A stretch of DNA of 22,598 bases from Chloroflexota bacterium. Lineage in GTDB: Bacteria > Chloroflexota > Anaerolineae > Anaerolineales > Villigracilaceae. Below the pieces are notes generated by a model. That model ran no database searches, was not told the origin of the DNA, and saw only the letters and a list, made by a program, of their open reading frames with translations. Position 1 is the stretch's first letter. Each line of letters starts with the position of its first letter. The translations under genes and the position numbers were made by a program. Where the stretch lies: the NCBI GenBank assembly GCA_016191985.1, contig JACPVB010000003.1, positions 1 to 22,598 on the forward strand, given 5' to 3'. Below, in pieces: positions 1 to 9,301 of this stretch.

Positions 1-3000
1 ATGAGCACGCTGTTTCCTTCACGTGTGACGTGGATTGCGATTTTACCTTTGTCTGTAAATTTCATGGCGTTATTAACAAGATTGATCATGACCTGGCGTA
101 AACGGGTTCGATCCGCGTTCACTTCCAAATCACGGTCTGAGTCGTCGTTAATCGACAGGGTCAGGTTCTTTTCATTGGCGAGCGAGGAGGTAATGCTGGT
201 CACCTCTTCCATGATTTCGTGCAAGTTGAACTTTTCAATAATGAGGTTGAGCTTTCCAGATTCGATCTTTGCCATGTCGAGCACGTCATTGATGAGGTGG
301 AGCAGGTGCTGTCCGTTCTTTTGGATGAGTTTGAGGTCGTTATCCATGTTGGGGGTCAGCGGACCATCAAGTTCTTCGAGCATCACATCTGCGAAGCCGA
401 GGATGGAGTTGAGAGGCGTTCGTAGTTCGTGTGACATGTTCGCGAGGAAGGAGGATTTCAATTTGTCGAGTTCGCGCAGTTGGGTTACCGTGGCGGATTG
501 TTCCTGGTACAAACGGGCGTTTTGCAGGGCAATGCCCACCTGTGCCGCCAGCGTGGTTTGGATGGAGATATCTTCCTGTGTGAAATGGTCCACATCTTTC
601 GATTGCACATCCAACACGCCGAGGACTCTATCACCGACGATCATTGGAATTGCCATTTCTGAGCGTGTGTCCGGCAGGAATGGGTTGGGGAGGAAATCCG
701 CCTCATTGCGAACGTCATTCGCAATAACGGCCTGTCTCTCACGAGCGGCGCGGGCCACAAGGGAGCGTTCCGCATCGATTTGAATGGCGTGGCCCGCGGT
801 CACCAATTGATAACCAATTTCGCCAGCGCCAGCGGCCAGGAGCAGGGTGTTCCAGCTTTCATCCAGCAGGTAGACGTGAGCGTGGTAGAGATTGAAGCGT
901 TCTTTTGTAAGGTTCACCACGGCCTTTAGCAGTTCATCCGGGTCGAGCACGGTGGATGCGGTGGTGGACACGGTGGCCACGGTCTCCAACTGGTTGGCGC
1001 GCTGGGCGATGATGTTCTGTGCAATTCTGCGCTCGGTGACATCCTGATTCGCGCCGTACCACCGCATGATCTTGCCTTCTTCATCGCGCTCAACATGGAT
1101 GTTTACAGCAATGTAGCCAACGCTGCCATCGCTAAATATGATGCGATGCTCCAATTGAGCGCTGAAATATCGTTCGGTGGAGGACATGGCCTTGCCAATT
1201 TCCACACCGACGAGGGGTGCATCTTCTGGGTGGACAAAGCGTTCCGTGTATTCCGAGGAAGACAATTGGTAACTACCCACTTCCTGGATGTTCGTGCGAA
1301 AGATCGAGTAGAAGGCATCATTGAAGGTGAAAATATCCTTCTCCACATCATATTCCCAGTTGCCAAGGCGGGCGATATTCAAGGCCTCCGAAAGGCGTGC
1401 CTCGTTGGTACGAAGCTGGACTTCCGCCTGCTTGCGTTCGGTGATGTCGAGGAAACTTACCACAGCCCCCGTGATATTTTTACCTTCACGAATGGGCGTG
1501 GCGTTGAATGTTACATGGATGCCTGTCCCGTCTTTTTTCCAGAAATATTCATCGCCCTGGTGCTCAATGCCCTCGTTGATACAGGTATAGATCGGGCATT
1601 CTTCATCGGGATAGTGCGAGCCATCCAGGTGTGAGTGATGCCAGATGCTATGGCTATGCTTTCCGATGAGTTCATCCAATTCATAACCAAGAAGTTCCGC
1701 AGCAGCGGGATTGACGAAGGTATGATTTCCTTTTTTGTCGAGACCAAAAATGCCTTCGCCAGTGGAGCCTAGAATTAGTTGATTTTGACGACTGACATTC
1801 TCAGTTTGGATCAAAGCGGACTCTCTTTGCTCTGAAAGGCGCAGGTTTTCAATATGGCTGCTCAACTGTCTGGAGACAGCTTCAAGGATATCCAATTCAT
1901 CCTGCGAGAGGATTTCATTTGCTTGCACTGCCAGCTCACCGATGGCTTCATCATGCACGATCAGCGGCCTGGATAAGGATGGTTGAACATTTTGGCTGTC
2001 GTTAACTTCAAGCGACTGAACCTGATTCGAGCTATAGATATACCCATCCGACAGGGTTTCTTTAACTTGCAGGTAACTTTCCCAACCTTCACGGGTCAGG
2101 CGTCTTGAAACCTGCTCCGCTTCCAGACGATACTTTTCAGATTGGGCCAGCAATCTCAAGTTTTCGATGTGACGCGAGAGCTGGGTGGCGGTATTGTGGA
2201 TAATATCTGCTTCGGTTGTCGTCCATTTTCGGTCCGGGTCATCCACGATGTGGATTTTGCCGATCTCCACACCAGACACGCTAAGGGGCGCATGAAGCGC
2301 ATGACCGTTCCTGGATTCGTCCGAATGGTTCACGAGGGGGATCACTTCGTTTTGGTTGAAGATATAGCCAAACTTTTCGCTTCTTTCCACGGCGTTCAGG
2401 AAGTTTGACCAGTCGGCATAGGATTGCCGCCTTGCCTGGTCCTCCACATCGGCGCGCGCGCGGTTTACCTGTTCAAAGAGGGAGGCGTTTTCAACCGCCA
2501 CGGCCAATTGCCCGGCCAGCGCCTCGAAGGCGGGCAGGTTGGTTTCGTTGAGCGCATCGGGATGTTCGCTTTGCATGTCCAGCACACCCACCACCCGGTC
2601 ACCGACCATAAGCGGCACGGCCATTTCAGAGCGGGTATTTGGAAGCAGTGGGTTGGGCAGGAAGGATTCGCTTTGCAGGGTATCTGCCACAATCACAGCG
2701 CGTTTTTCAGAGGCCGCATTTCCATTCAGGGAGCCTGAATTTATAGGGAGGTTGTGGCCGCGCTGCAATAGCTGTTTGCCCACGTCGCCCGTCCCCGCGC
2801 GTAGGGTGATGATGCGGCCGGAAAAGTCTGCAATATATACCTGGGTGTAGTACAGGTTGAAGCGCGCGCGGATCAAATCCACCGCTTCGTTCAAGAGGCC
2901 GTTGAGGTTATCGACTTTGGCAGCCACTGTTCTACTCACTTCGGATGCGAGCTCAAGGTCATGGGTGCGGTCAGCCACGCGTTGGTCAAGGCCTACGAGT

Positions 3001-4934
3001 GTATCCCGCAATTGACCGGCCATACGATTGAACGTACCGGCCAGGATTCCGATTTCATCCTGTGATGTCTCAACCGCCTTTGCGGACAGATTGCCTTTGG
3101 TAATTTCCGACGCCATGACGGTTAAGCTTTCAATTGGCCTGGCGAATTGACTGCCGACAAAGAGCGCCAGCATACCGGCGGCGATTAACACGCCGATGGC
3201 GGTTACTAAAATACCGCGTGTCGTTGTTGTGATCGGCTGATGGGCTTCAACCAGGTCCTGATGCACAACAATCGTCCAATTTAAATTTTGAATGGCTTCC
3301 TGTTCCGGGCCACTCGCTATAGTTACAGGAGCTTTGCTTACCAGGCTTTCCACACCATCGTACTCAATTTGACCGTACAAGGCATGAAGGGATGAAATTC
3401 CATCGATGTTTTCAGAACTCAACGTACCAAGATCCACACCGATTTCCTGCGACAAAAATTGATTGTTTGGGAGGACCAAAACCGCCTGCCCGGTCTCACC
3501 AAATTGGTTGGCGGAGAGCACGTTTGTAACTTCATTGATATTGATGGTGGCCCGCAGGATGCCGACAAAATCTGACCGGTTATGGGCCGGGATTGGAATG
3601 GCTATATCTATCGCATAAATGCCCGTGCTTTCATCGAAAACCGGCTGGCTGATATAGACCTTCCCTTTGTTATTGTTCCACGCGCTTTGCCACCATTCCT
3701 CGTCTGCCTGGTAATAATCGCTCGTGCGGTCAGTTGAAGCAATGATTGCGCCATACTTATCGGTTAAGAAAAGCTCGGCATATTGAGGCAGACGCTCCTG
3801 AAGTTCGCGCAACTCCCCGGATAATTCGTTGTCCAACACTTGCTTGATGATGGGACTGTTTTCGGTGGCAGTTGCCCATTGTTTATCAAGGCTGGTCATT
3901 ACGGATACGTCCGAAGTTCCGTTTAAATTTGCCCCTTCAACGCCATCTTGAATAAATTTATTAAGAGCAAGGCCATCCATGGCGATCTTACTGCGAATGA
4001 TGGAATTGCCGGTCTCACGCGCCATACGCAGGGCAATGTCATTGAAACTGTTGCCGAGGGTATTATTGAATTGCGATGTTATGATTCGGTTTGTCACAAT
4101 ACCGACCGCGCCAACAGATACCAGGGAAATGGCAATAAAGGTAATCACCAATTTGGTACGCAGTGAATACAAATTGAACTGGCGGGCCAGGATAAAACCA
4201 AGCAAGCCGATTAACCCGAAGGCGATAATTGGGATCGAAGATTGCAGCCCCGCCACCGACAGGCGCTCCCATGGCGCAATCAGGTCTATTAAAAATGTCG
4301 CTATGGAAAACGCAAGCCCGGAAATGAGAAATCGGATTGAGCGTGATCCAAAGAAGTTTTGGCCGACAATGGCCATCACGATCAGGAGCTGGGTGATAGC
4401 CAGAACCACTCCCAGCCCGGATATCAAAGCAACGATGACAGGTATGACGAGGAAGGTACTCCCGATCATCAAACTCATTGCCCGCCCAACCTGGCCGCGT
4501 CGGACAAGTGAAATTCCAATCCCAACTGAAATACCGGCAATCACCAAGACAGCCATGATCGCATAGATTTGCCACGCGCCCGTTTGCGCCGCCCAATAGA
4601 AATAAATTGGTAATGAGATGACGATTGCACCAAGAAAGAGCATCAGCATCTGTGAAGCATTCCGTACCTGCTGAGAGGTGCGGCTGGTTGAAGATTCCTG
4701 AACCGGCTGATTTAAAAAGTCCGCTCGGTTTTCCAAAGCTGTATTTTGCGCCGTTTTTTCATTGCCCGCAGTTTTAAGCGCGAGTTTTGCCTCCAATTCG
4801 TGGATGCGGTTTTTCATGGCCTCCACTTCTTTCAGGCTTGCGTAGGAAGGGAGCTCCTGACTCGAAAACATATTATTGATGCGATCCCGCATATTGTCAT
4901 CCATATTATCGTCCGTTGGTTGTTGATTGGTCAT
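1..4934 (-). CDS. Giant membrane sensor histidine kinase, 3' end outside window
   Basis: A frame open from ATG 4934 to the window edge gives 1644 residues, and the protein continues. GAGGAG at 4943-4948 is a good ribosome site. Domains read by eye: cytoplasmic N-terminus 1-90; about six membrane helices 92-250; helix 259-284; extracellular dCache domain about 285-565; helix 568-596; HAMP about 590-647; GAF 659-815; two short GAF-like modules 826-929 and 930-1032; PAS about 1050-1168; PAS 1172-1301; GAF 1315-1476; HisKA 1484-1562 with phospho-acceptor His1502 in HELRTPLNS; start of HATPase with the N-box (NLVNNAMKF, Asn1618). The G1 and G2 ATP-binding boxes lie beyond position 1, as would any receiver domain. 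It should autophosphorylate in response to an extracellular ligand plus cytoplasmic cues. It is the last visible gene of the run, 16 bp after the six-helix GAF protein. Ligand and partner regulator are unknown. Confidence 0.9.
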   Translation of the reverse strand, partial: MTNQQPTDDNMDDNMRDRINNMFSSQELPSYASLKEVEAMKNRIHELEAKLALKTAGNEKTAQNTALENRADFLNQPVQESSTSRTSQQVRNASQMLMLFLGAIVISLPIYFYWAAQTGAWQIYAIMAVLVIAGISVGIGISLVRRGQVGRAMSLMIGSTFLVIPVIVALISGLGVVLAITQLLIVMAIVGQNFFGSRSIRFLISGLAFSIATFLIDLIAPWERLSVAGLQSSIPIIAFGLIGLLGFILARQFNLYSLRTKLVITFIAISLVSVGAVGIVTNRIITSQFNNTLGNSFNDIALRMARETGNSIIRSKIAMDGLALNKFIQDGVEGANLNGTSDVSVMTSLDKQWATATENSPIIKQVLDNELSGELRELQERLPQYAELFLTDKYGAIIASTDRTSDYYQADEEWWQSAWNNNKGKVYISQPVFDESTGIYAIDIAIPIPAHNRSDFVGILRATININEVTNVLSANQFGETGQAVLVLPNNQFLSQEIGVDLGTLSSENIDGISSLHALYGQIEYDGVESLVSKAPVTIASGPEQEAIQNLNWTIVVHQDLVEAHQPITTTTRGILVTAIGVLIAAGMLALFVGSQFARPIESLTVMASEITKGNLSAKAVETSQDEIGILAGTFNRMAGQLRDTLVGLDQRVADRTHDLELASEVSRTVAAKVDNLNGLLNEAVDLIRARFNLYYTQVYIADFSGRIITLRAGTGDVGKQLLQRGHNLPINSGSLNGNAASEKRAVIVADTLQSESFLPNPLLPNTRSEMAVPLMVGDRVVGVLDMQSEHPDALNETNLPAFEALAGQLAVAVENASLFEQVNRARADVEDQARRQSYADWSNFLNAVERSEKFGYIFNQNEVIPLVNHSDESRNGHALHAPLSVSGVEIGKIHIVDDPDRKWTTTEADIIHNTATQLSRHIENLRLLAQSEKYRLEAEQVSRRLTREGWESYLQVKETLSDGYIYSSNQVQSLEVNDSQNVQPSLSRPLIVHDEAIGELAVQANEILSQDELDILEAVSRQLSSHIENLRLSEQRESALIQTENVSRQNQLILGSTGEGIFGLDKKGNHTFVNPAAAELLGYELDELIGKHSHSIWHHSHLDGSHYPDEECPIYTCINEGIEHQGDEYFWKKDGTGIHVTFNATPIREGKNITGAVVSFLDITERKQAEVQLRTNEARLSEALNIARLGNWEYDVEKDIFTFNDAFYSIFRTNIQEVGSYQLSSSEYTERFVHPEDAPLVGVEIGKAMSSTERYFSAQLEHRIIFSDGSVGYIAVNIHVERDEEGKIMRWYGANQDVTERRIAQNIIAQRANQLETVATVSTTASTVLDPDELLKAVVNLTKERFNLYHAHVYLLDESWNTLLLAAGAGEIGYQLVTAGHAIQIDAERSLVARAARERQAVIANDVRNEADFLPNPFLPDTRSEMAIPMIVGDRVLGVLDVQSKDVDHFTQEDISIQTTLAAQVGIALQNARLYQEQSATVTQLRELDKLKSSFLANMSHELRTPLNSILGFADVMLEELDGPLTPNMDNDLKLIQKNGQHLLHLINDVLDMAKIESGKLNLIIEKFNLHEIMEEVTSITSSLANEKNLTLSINDDSDRDLEVNADRTRLRQVMINLVNNAMKFTDKGKIAIHVTREGNSVL

Positions 4935-4950
4935 GGGTCACTCTCCTCGC

Positions 4951-6264
4951 TTAGCGGTCTTCCTGAATCATCGATTCGGGCAGGCTGAGAATGATGCGGG
5001 AATCCCTGGCGCCCAGGGCCTGTCCAAGTTCGCGGACTGCAACTTGCAGGGCCTGCTCCACAGAAACCGTATTCTGGATTTTTCTGCCAATGGTATTAAT
5101 AAGGGTTTCCCTGTCGGCTTGCTGTTGGGTGAAGGCATAGGTCTGGGCATTCTTCAAGGCTACAGCCACTTGATAAGCAATGGACTGGAGCAGGCTGGCA
5201 TCTGTCTCTTGCAAACCAGCCACTGTGTTTTGTTGTACATCCAGCACGCCCAACACTTCCGTGCCCAGCGAAATGGGTACAGCCACTTCCGATTTTGTGT
5301 CCGGCAATAAGGGGTTGGGGAGCCAATCCGGGTCGTTGGAAGTATCGCTCACAAGGATCAATGCGTTGGTTTCTGCGGCGCGGCCAACCAGGCCTTTGCC
5401 TTTGGTGATCTTATGCCTGCGGGCTAAAAGGATCTGACCGGCTTCACCTGTTCCTCCCGTCATTATCAGCTCATCCTTCGCGTCATTAAAAAGATAAATG
5501 TGGGCGTGGTAGTAATTGAAGGCAGTTTTCACCTGCTCCACCACTTCCACAACGAGTTGATTTCGGTCCAGAATCGTGGAAAGACGACGACTGACTTCCG
5601 CGGAAATGGCAAGGGCCTTGGTACGCTCTTCCACTCTTTTTTCCAGTGTGCCTGCAAGTTCACGTACTTCCTGCTCTTTCTCGAGCGCCCGCTTTATCGC
5701 ATCGTCTGTGCCTTGAGTGGCTAAATACAAAAGGATCAGGGTCAACCCCATGCCTGCAAAAATAATGGCAATTGAAGCAAAACTCGTGGCATTTGCTGGC
5801 TTGGGCAATAAGCCATTCATTTCACCCAATACCAGGGCAATACCAACCAGCGAAGTTATTACAAAAAATACAACACCTGTCCGCCGGTTGACCAGCAAGG
5901 TTGCCATAACCACGATGGACGGGTAAAAGATCACACCTACGGAGCGAATGGTGCCACCGGATACAAGGATGATGGAGACACTGATCAGAAAAAAGATGAG
6001 CATCCCAATACTGGGCAGGCTGACCAGCTTGCGCCACATCAGGAAGCGCCAAAAAACGATGAGGCCAAGCCCGCCCGCCATCACAAGCAATTCAAAGCTG
6101 CGATCCTCGCCACCCATAAGGGCGGAGAATGTCCCAGCCATGGCTAAGAGCAGGACATAAGTCTGTGCCACCAGCATCACATGTAAAAGACGCGCTCGGC
6201 GGGTCTTCTCTTCATTGTTCGGGAAGATGGGAGCTGAAAAAAATCTTCGAATGGAATTCAACAT
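4951..6264 (-). CDS. Six-helix membrane protein with a cytoplasmic GAF domain, no kinase domain
   Basis: The protein has 437 residues from the chosen ATG at 6264. About six hydrophobic helices (28-50, 58-76, 84-102, 110-125, 129-147, 163-182) are followed by a charged coiled linker with the phrase EKRVEERTKAL, then one GAF domain (about 230-370) with the signature WLPNPLLPDT at 314-323. The C-terminus stops inside what looks like the first helix and strand of a second GAF (QALQVAVRELGQALGA, 404-419). There is no HisKA, HATPase, GGDEF or receiver domain, so it cannot signal by itself in a known way. I infer an adaptor or co-sensor for the kinase encoded 16 bp downstream. An in-frame ATG at 6270 is possible but sits directly on the ribosome site. 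The preceding gene ends 9 bp upstream, so the two are probably co-translated. Confidence 0.85.
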   Translation of the reverse strand: MLNSIRRFFSAPIFPNNEEKTRRARLLHVMLVAQTYVLLLAMAGTFSALMGGEDRSFELLVMAGGLGLIVFWRFLMWRKLVSLPSIGMLIFFLISVSIILVSGGTIRSVGVIFYPSIVVMATLLVNRRTGVVFFVITSLVGIALVLGEMNGLLPKPANATSFASIAIIFAGMGLTLILLYLATQGTDDAIKRALEKEQEVRELAGTLEKRVEERTKALAISAEVSRRLSTILDRNQLVVEVVEQVKTAFNYYHAHIYLFNDAKDELIMTGGTGEAGQILLARRHKITKGKGLVGRAAETNALILVSDTSNDPDWLPNPLLPDTKSEVAVPISLGTEVLGVLDVQQNTVAGLQETDASLLQSIAYQVAVALKNAQTYAFTQQQADRETLINTIGRKIQNTVSVEQALQVAVRELGQALGARDSRIILSLPESMIQEDR

Positions 6265-6270
6265 GGTCAT

Positions 6271-6276
6271 CTCCTA
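6271..6276 (-). promoter_or_regulatory. Shine-Dalgarno site that decides the start of the six-helix GAF gene
   Basis: On the minus strand the order is TAGGAG, ATGACC, ATG. The first ATG (6270) touches the TAGGAG motif and leaves no spacer, while the second (6264) lies 6 nt after it, a normal spacing. The motif also contains the TAG stop codon of the preceding gene, so termination and restart are adjacent. Confidence 0.65.
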
Positions 6277-8112
6277 ATTCTTTTCAGTGTTGCTATTTTT
6301 AAGTACCACTTTTGTGGATACCCCACCCAGCGCACGTCCCACTTCACGGACGGCCACCTGCAATGCGCTTTCCACAGTGGTCTCACCGCGTATCTTTTGA
6401 TTGATGGATGAGATCAACGCTTCACGCTGCGCCCGGGCCTGCACGCCGGCATACGAACGGGCATTTTGCAACCCGACAGCGACCTGGTTGGCAATCGCCT
6501 GAAGGAATTCAACATCCTGCGCAAAAATGTCACCGGTCACGCTATCCTGCATATCGATCACGCCCAGCAGCTTATCTCCCAGAAGGATCGGCACCACTAC
6601 CTCGGCTTTCGTTTCCGGCAGGAGCGGGTTCGGAAGCCACTCCGGTTCCTTGGAAGTATCAGGGACGAGCACGCTGGCCTTTGACCGGGCCGCGCGTCCC
6701 ACGAGGCCGCGCTCAATGGAAATACGATGGCCTCGCTCGAGCAGAATTTTTCCGCCCTCCCCGGTGGCCCCGGCTAAAACAAGCGTCTCTCCGCTATCAT
6801 CAAGCAAATAGATCTGCCCATGATAATAGTCATAAGCCGATTGGATTTGCTCCACAACTTCGAACAAGAGTTGCTTTTCATCGAGAATGTTGGAGAGGCG
6901 GCGGCTTACTTCCGTGGTTGTAGCTAAAGCCTTGGTACGGTCTGCCACGCGTTGTTCGAGCGTGTTGATCAAGTCACTCAAGCGCAGGGTCATCGTGTTG
7001 AATGCCTGGGCAAGAACACCGATTTCATCCTGTGAAACCTCGGCTTGCAGTTCAAGGTTGCCCTGGGCAATGTTCTCGGCAATATGTACCAGTTTTGTGA
7101 TTGGAGAGGTAATGCCGCGCGTTACGACAAACGACACAAAGATGGCGGCCAGCACAGTAACCAGGATCAAGCCAACCGTGGTCTGGAACACTCTGGTGGA
7201 GGCCTGGAGCGCCTCGGACTGATCATTTTCGGCAAGAAGCGCTACCTGTAATTCCGGGATCCAACGATAAACACCTAATACGGTCGCATCGGTATGGTCT
7301 ATATATGTGGCGGAACCGGAGGTCTTGTTTCGGATCGCACTTGTCACACCTTCCGTGCGCATGTAGGTTTCACCCAGTGAAAGCTCGCCATGCTGCAAAT
7401 CGGTCAATACCGCAAAGTTTGAGCTCACCAGATAAAGCTCGGCGGTTTCGCCAAGACCACTTCGCTGCTGCATAATATCGTTCAATGTGGACAGATTTAC
7501 ACGCCCTGCCAACACACCGACGATTTTCCCAAATCGGTTTTTAATCGGCTGCGAAATCAGAATGGAGTAATTTGAAAGAGCCACTTCATAGGTTGGCGAA
7601 GCCACGTAGGGAGCAGTGAGACCCTGGATAAAGTATTCCTGGTTCTTTTGGATCTTTTCTTCCTGCGACGTATTTGTGGAAAGAACAATCGTTCCTTCTT
7701 CATTCAGGATGAATGCTTCGGTAAAGTATCCTGTTTTTTCAATAAAACTGGCTATTTCGTTTCGTAAAAGTCTTGTATTTACCACTTCGGTTTCGGTGTC
7801 GTTTTGCAGAAGTAGAAGGATATTTTGCTGCGTTTCATTGTCTTCAGATATAAGATCAAGGTTCGTCTGTAGAACTTTAAGCAACGTTTTGATCTCGTTT
7901 TCCTTTTGGGAAGCGACCGCGTCAAGGCGGTTGAACGCCTCATTCCTTAAGCCTCCCGCACTGATAAGGCTGGCCACTGTACCAGTAATAAGCACAGGCA
8001 GAATCGCCAGCAGGATGAACGCCAAAAGCAGGCGATTCCGCAGCGACATGGACCGAAAAAGATTGCCGCGCTTTATTGCAGGATTTTGAGATAAGGTTTG
8101 GTTTTTATTCAT
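6274..8112 (-). CDS. dCache-HAMP-GAF transmembrane sensor protein, no kinase domain
   Basis: The protein has 612 residues. Helix 25-53 and helix 310-331 flank an extracellular region (55-308) that reads as a double-Cache ligand-binding domain. HAMP follows at 331-383, a coiled segment with EQRVADRTKAL at 386-396, and one GAF domain at about 412-552 with WLPNPLLPET at 492-501. As in the next gene, the protein ends in a half GAF (ESALQVAVREVGRALGG, 581-597). The layout resembles a chemoreceptor or histidine kinase cut off after GAF, with no methyl-accepting, HisKA or cyclase module. It may heterodimerise with the giant kinase through HAMP and coiled-coil segments; that is inference. The ATG at 8112 has AGAGGT about 5 nt upstream. 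The substrate-binding lipoprotein gene ends 51 bp before it. Confidence 0.87.
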   Translation of the reverse strand: MNKNQTLSQNPAIKRGNLFRSMSLRNRLLLAFILLAILPVLITGTVASLISAGGLRNEAFNRLDAVASQKENEIKTLLKVLQTNLDLISEDNETQQNILLLLQNDTETEVVNTRLLRNEIASFIEKTGYFTEAFILNEEGTIVLSTNTSQEEKIQKNQEYFIQGLTAPYVASPTYEVALSNYSILISQPIKNRFGKIVGVLAGRVNLSTLNDIMQQRSGLGETAELYLVSSNFAVLTDLQHGELSLGETYMRTEGVTSAIRNKTSGSATYIDHTDATVLGVYRWIPELQVALLAENDQSEALQASTRVFQTTVGLILVTVLAAIFVSFVVTRGITSPITKLVHIAENIAQGNLELQAEVSQDEIGVLAQAFNTMTLRLSDLINTLEQRVADRTKALATTTEVSRRLSNILDEKQLLFEVVEQIQSAYDYYHGQIYLLDDSGETLVLAGATGEGGKILLERGHRISIERGLVGRAARSKASVLVPDTSKEPEWLPNPLLPETKAEVVVPILLGDKLLGVIDMQDSVTGDIFAQDVEFLQAIANQVAVGLQNARSYAGVQARAQREALISSINQKIRGETTVESALQVAVREVGRALGGVSTKVVLKNSNTEKN

Positions 8113-8163
8113 AAGGACCTCTGGTACAGTGGCCTGAAAAAGGTGATAGATCTGGGATGGATA

Positions 8164-9162
8164 TTACGGAGCAATGAATTGATTAGTATAGACCGTGGCT
8201 AAATCAACCGGTGTGGCGATCAATCCGAACTCCAGGAGAATTTCCTGTGTTGTGTTCCATACATTTTCGTCCATGGATCCAATCGGGGCGTCGCCCGTAT
8301 CAATGAACGGGATTTGCGCCTTCATCACTTCCTGCTGGAATTCAAGATCGAGAGTTTCATCGTATTTAAGGGCCAGAGCGGCGGTTTCTTCAGGATTCTC
8401 GATTGCGTATTGATAGCCGCGCAGGGTGGCCCTTACAAAGCGGGTGACAAGGTCCGGGTTTGCCTGGGCAAATTCTTCGGTAACGAACAATGTGTTCGGG
8501 TATACATCCACACCGTAATCTTTATAGTAGATGAGATTCAATTCATCGCCTTCCATCTCTGCGAGGATCGGTTCATTAGTAGCAAACATGCCGCTCATGG
8601 CATCCACCTTTCCAGAAGTGATTTCATTGGCGCCGTGGTAATCTTCAATGGCCGAAAAGTTAACGCTCTCGCGCTCGATGCCCATACGTTGCAGCAATGC
8701 CAGGAATTGGACATCCCAGGTGGTGCTGAGGTCCGGGGCAATCACGCCGACGGTTTTTCCAGAGAGGTCTTCCGGCTTTTGAATTTCTCCGCTGACTAGC
8801 GACATCACGACCAGCGGATTATTCCTGAAGAGTGTGGCCACTGCCAGGAGATTCTGTTGCTTTGTCCGGGCAATGATGAGGCTGTCGCCGGTGCTGATGC
8901 CGAATTGGGCATTTCCGTTGTCAACTTCGCTGAGCGCGTCAACTTCCGGGCCGCCGGCGATCAGGGTGACATCTATGTTTTCTTCCGCGTAATAACCCTT
9001 TTCCAGGGCCGTATAGAACCCGGCATACTCAACGCTGTGAAACCAGCTTAACTGCACGACGACCTTGTCACTGGCGCGCAATGGATTCCCGCCGGCACAG
9101 GCGCTGATGAACAGCGCCAGGGCGGCGAATAAGCTGAAAAGGTGGATGGATATCTTGCTCAT
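8164..9162 (-). CDS. NMT1/THI5-like substrate-binding lipoprotein (copy 2)
   Basis: The protein has 332 residues from ATG 9162, which has TTGGAGAA upstream. An in-frame ATG at 9216 would add 18 residues before the signal peptide and is unlikely. A lipoprotein signal ends in ISAC with the lipid-attached Cys at 22. The mature part has the NMT1/THI5 family opening QLSWFHSVEYAGFY (37-50), an ENIDVTL segment (61-67) and KPEDLSGKTVGV (129-140), all typical of ABC importer binding proteins for small heterocycles such as thiamine precursors, taurine or nitrate. No permease or ATPase gene is adjacent, while kinases lie on both sides, so a ligand-sensing role is plausible. It is a close paralogue of the gene at 9302-10294 (roughly 60% identical by eye). 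The 139-bp AT-rich gap before it shows no convincing promoter. The ligand cannot be named. Confidence 0.88.
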   Translation of the reverse strand: MSKISIHLFSLFAALALFISACAGGNPLRASDKVVVQLSWFHSVEYAGFYTALEKGYYAEENIDVTLIAGGPEVDALSEVDNGNAQFGISTGDSLIIARTKQQNLLAVATLFRNNPLVVMSLVSGEIQKPEDLSGKTVGVIAPDLSTTWDVQFLALLQRMGIERESVNFSAIEDYHGANEITSGKVDAMSGMFATNEPILAEMEGDELNLIYYKDYGVDVYPNTLFVTEEFAQANPDLVTRFVRATLRGYQYAIENPEETAALALKYDETLDLEFQQEVMKAQIPFIDTGDAPIGSMDENVWNTTQEILLEFGLIATPVDLATVYTNQFIAP

Positions 9163-9301
9163 TTCGTTCTCCAACAAATAAGTAAATCTATAAAACTTTC
9201 CTATCGCTTGTCTCATAATTATGTAAACTTTTTGTCGAAAATTGCGGGGAAAAATTCAATTTTCTGTTTACTAAATTATGCGATACTCTGTAATTTCACG
9301 A

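Noticed and set aside
1..783. Long open frame on the plus strand
   Set aside because: It lies opposite the HisKA/HATPase and GAF part of the giant kinase, whose minus-strand frame has clear motifs. The plus-strand product is Ser/Arg-rich and has no domain.
9214..9223. 10-bp palindrome CATAATTATG before the second lipoprotein gene
   Set aside because: It is short and AT-only at its core within an AT-rich spacer, so chance occurrence is likely. No promoter is nearby to make it an operator.
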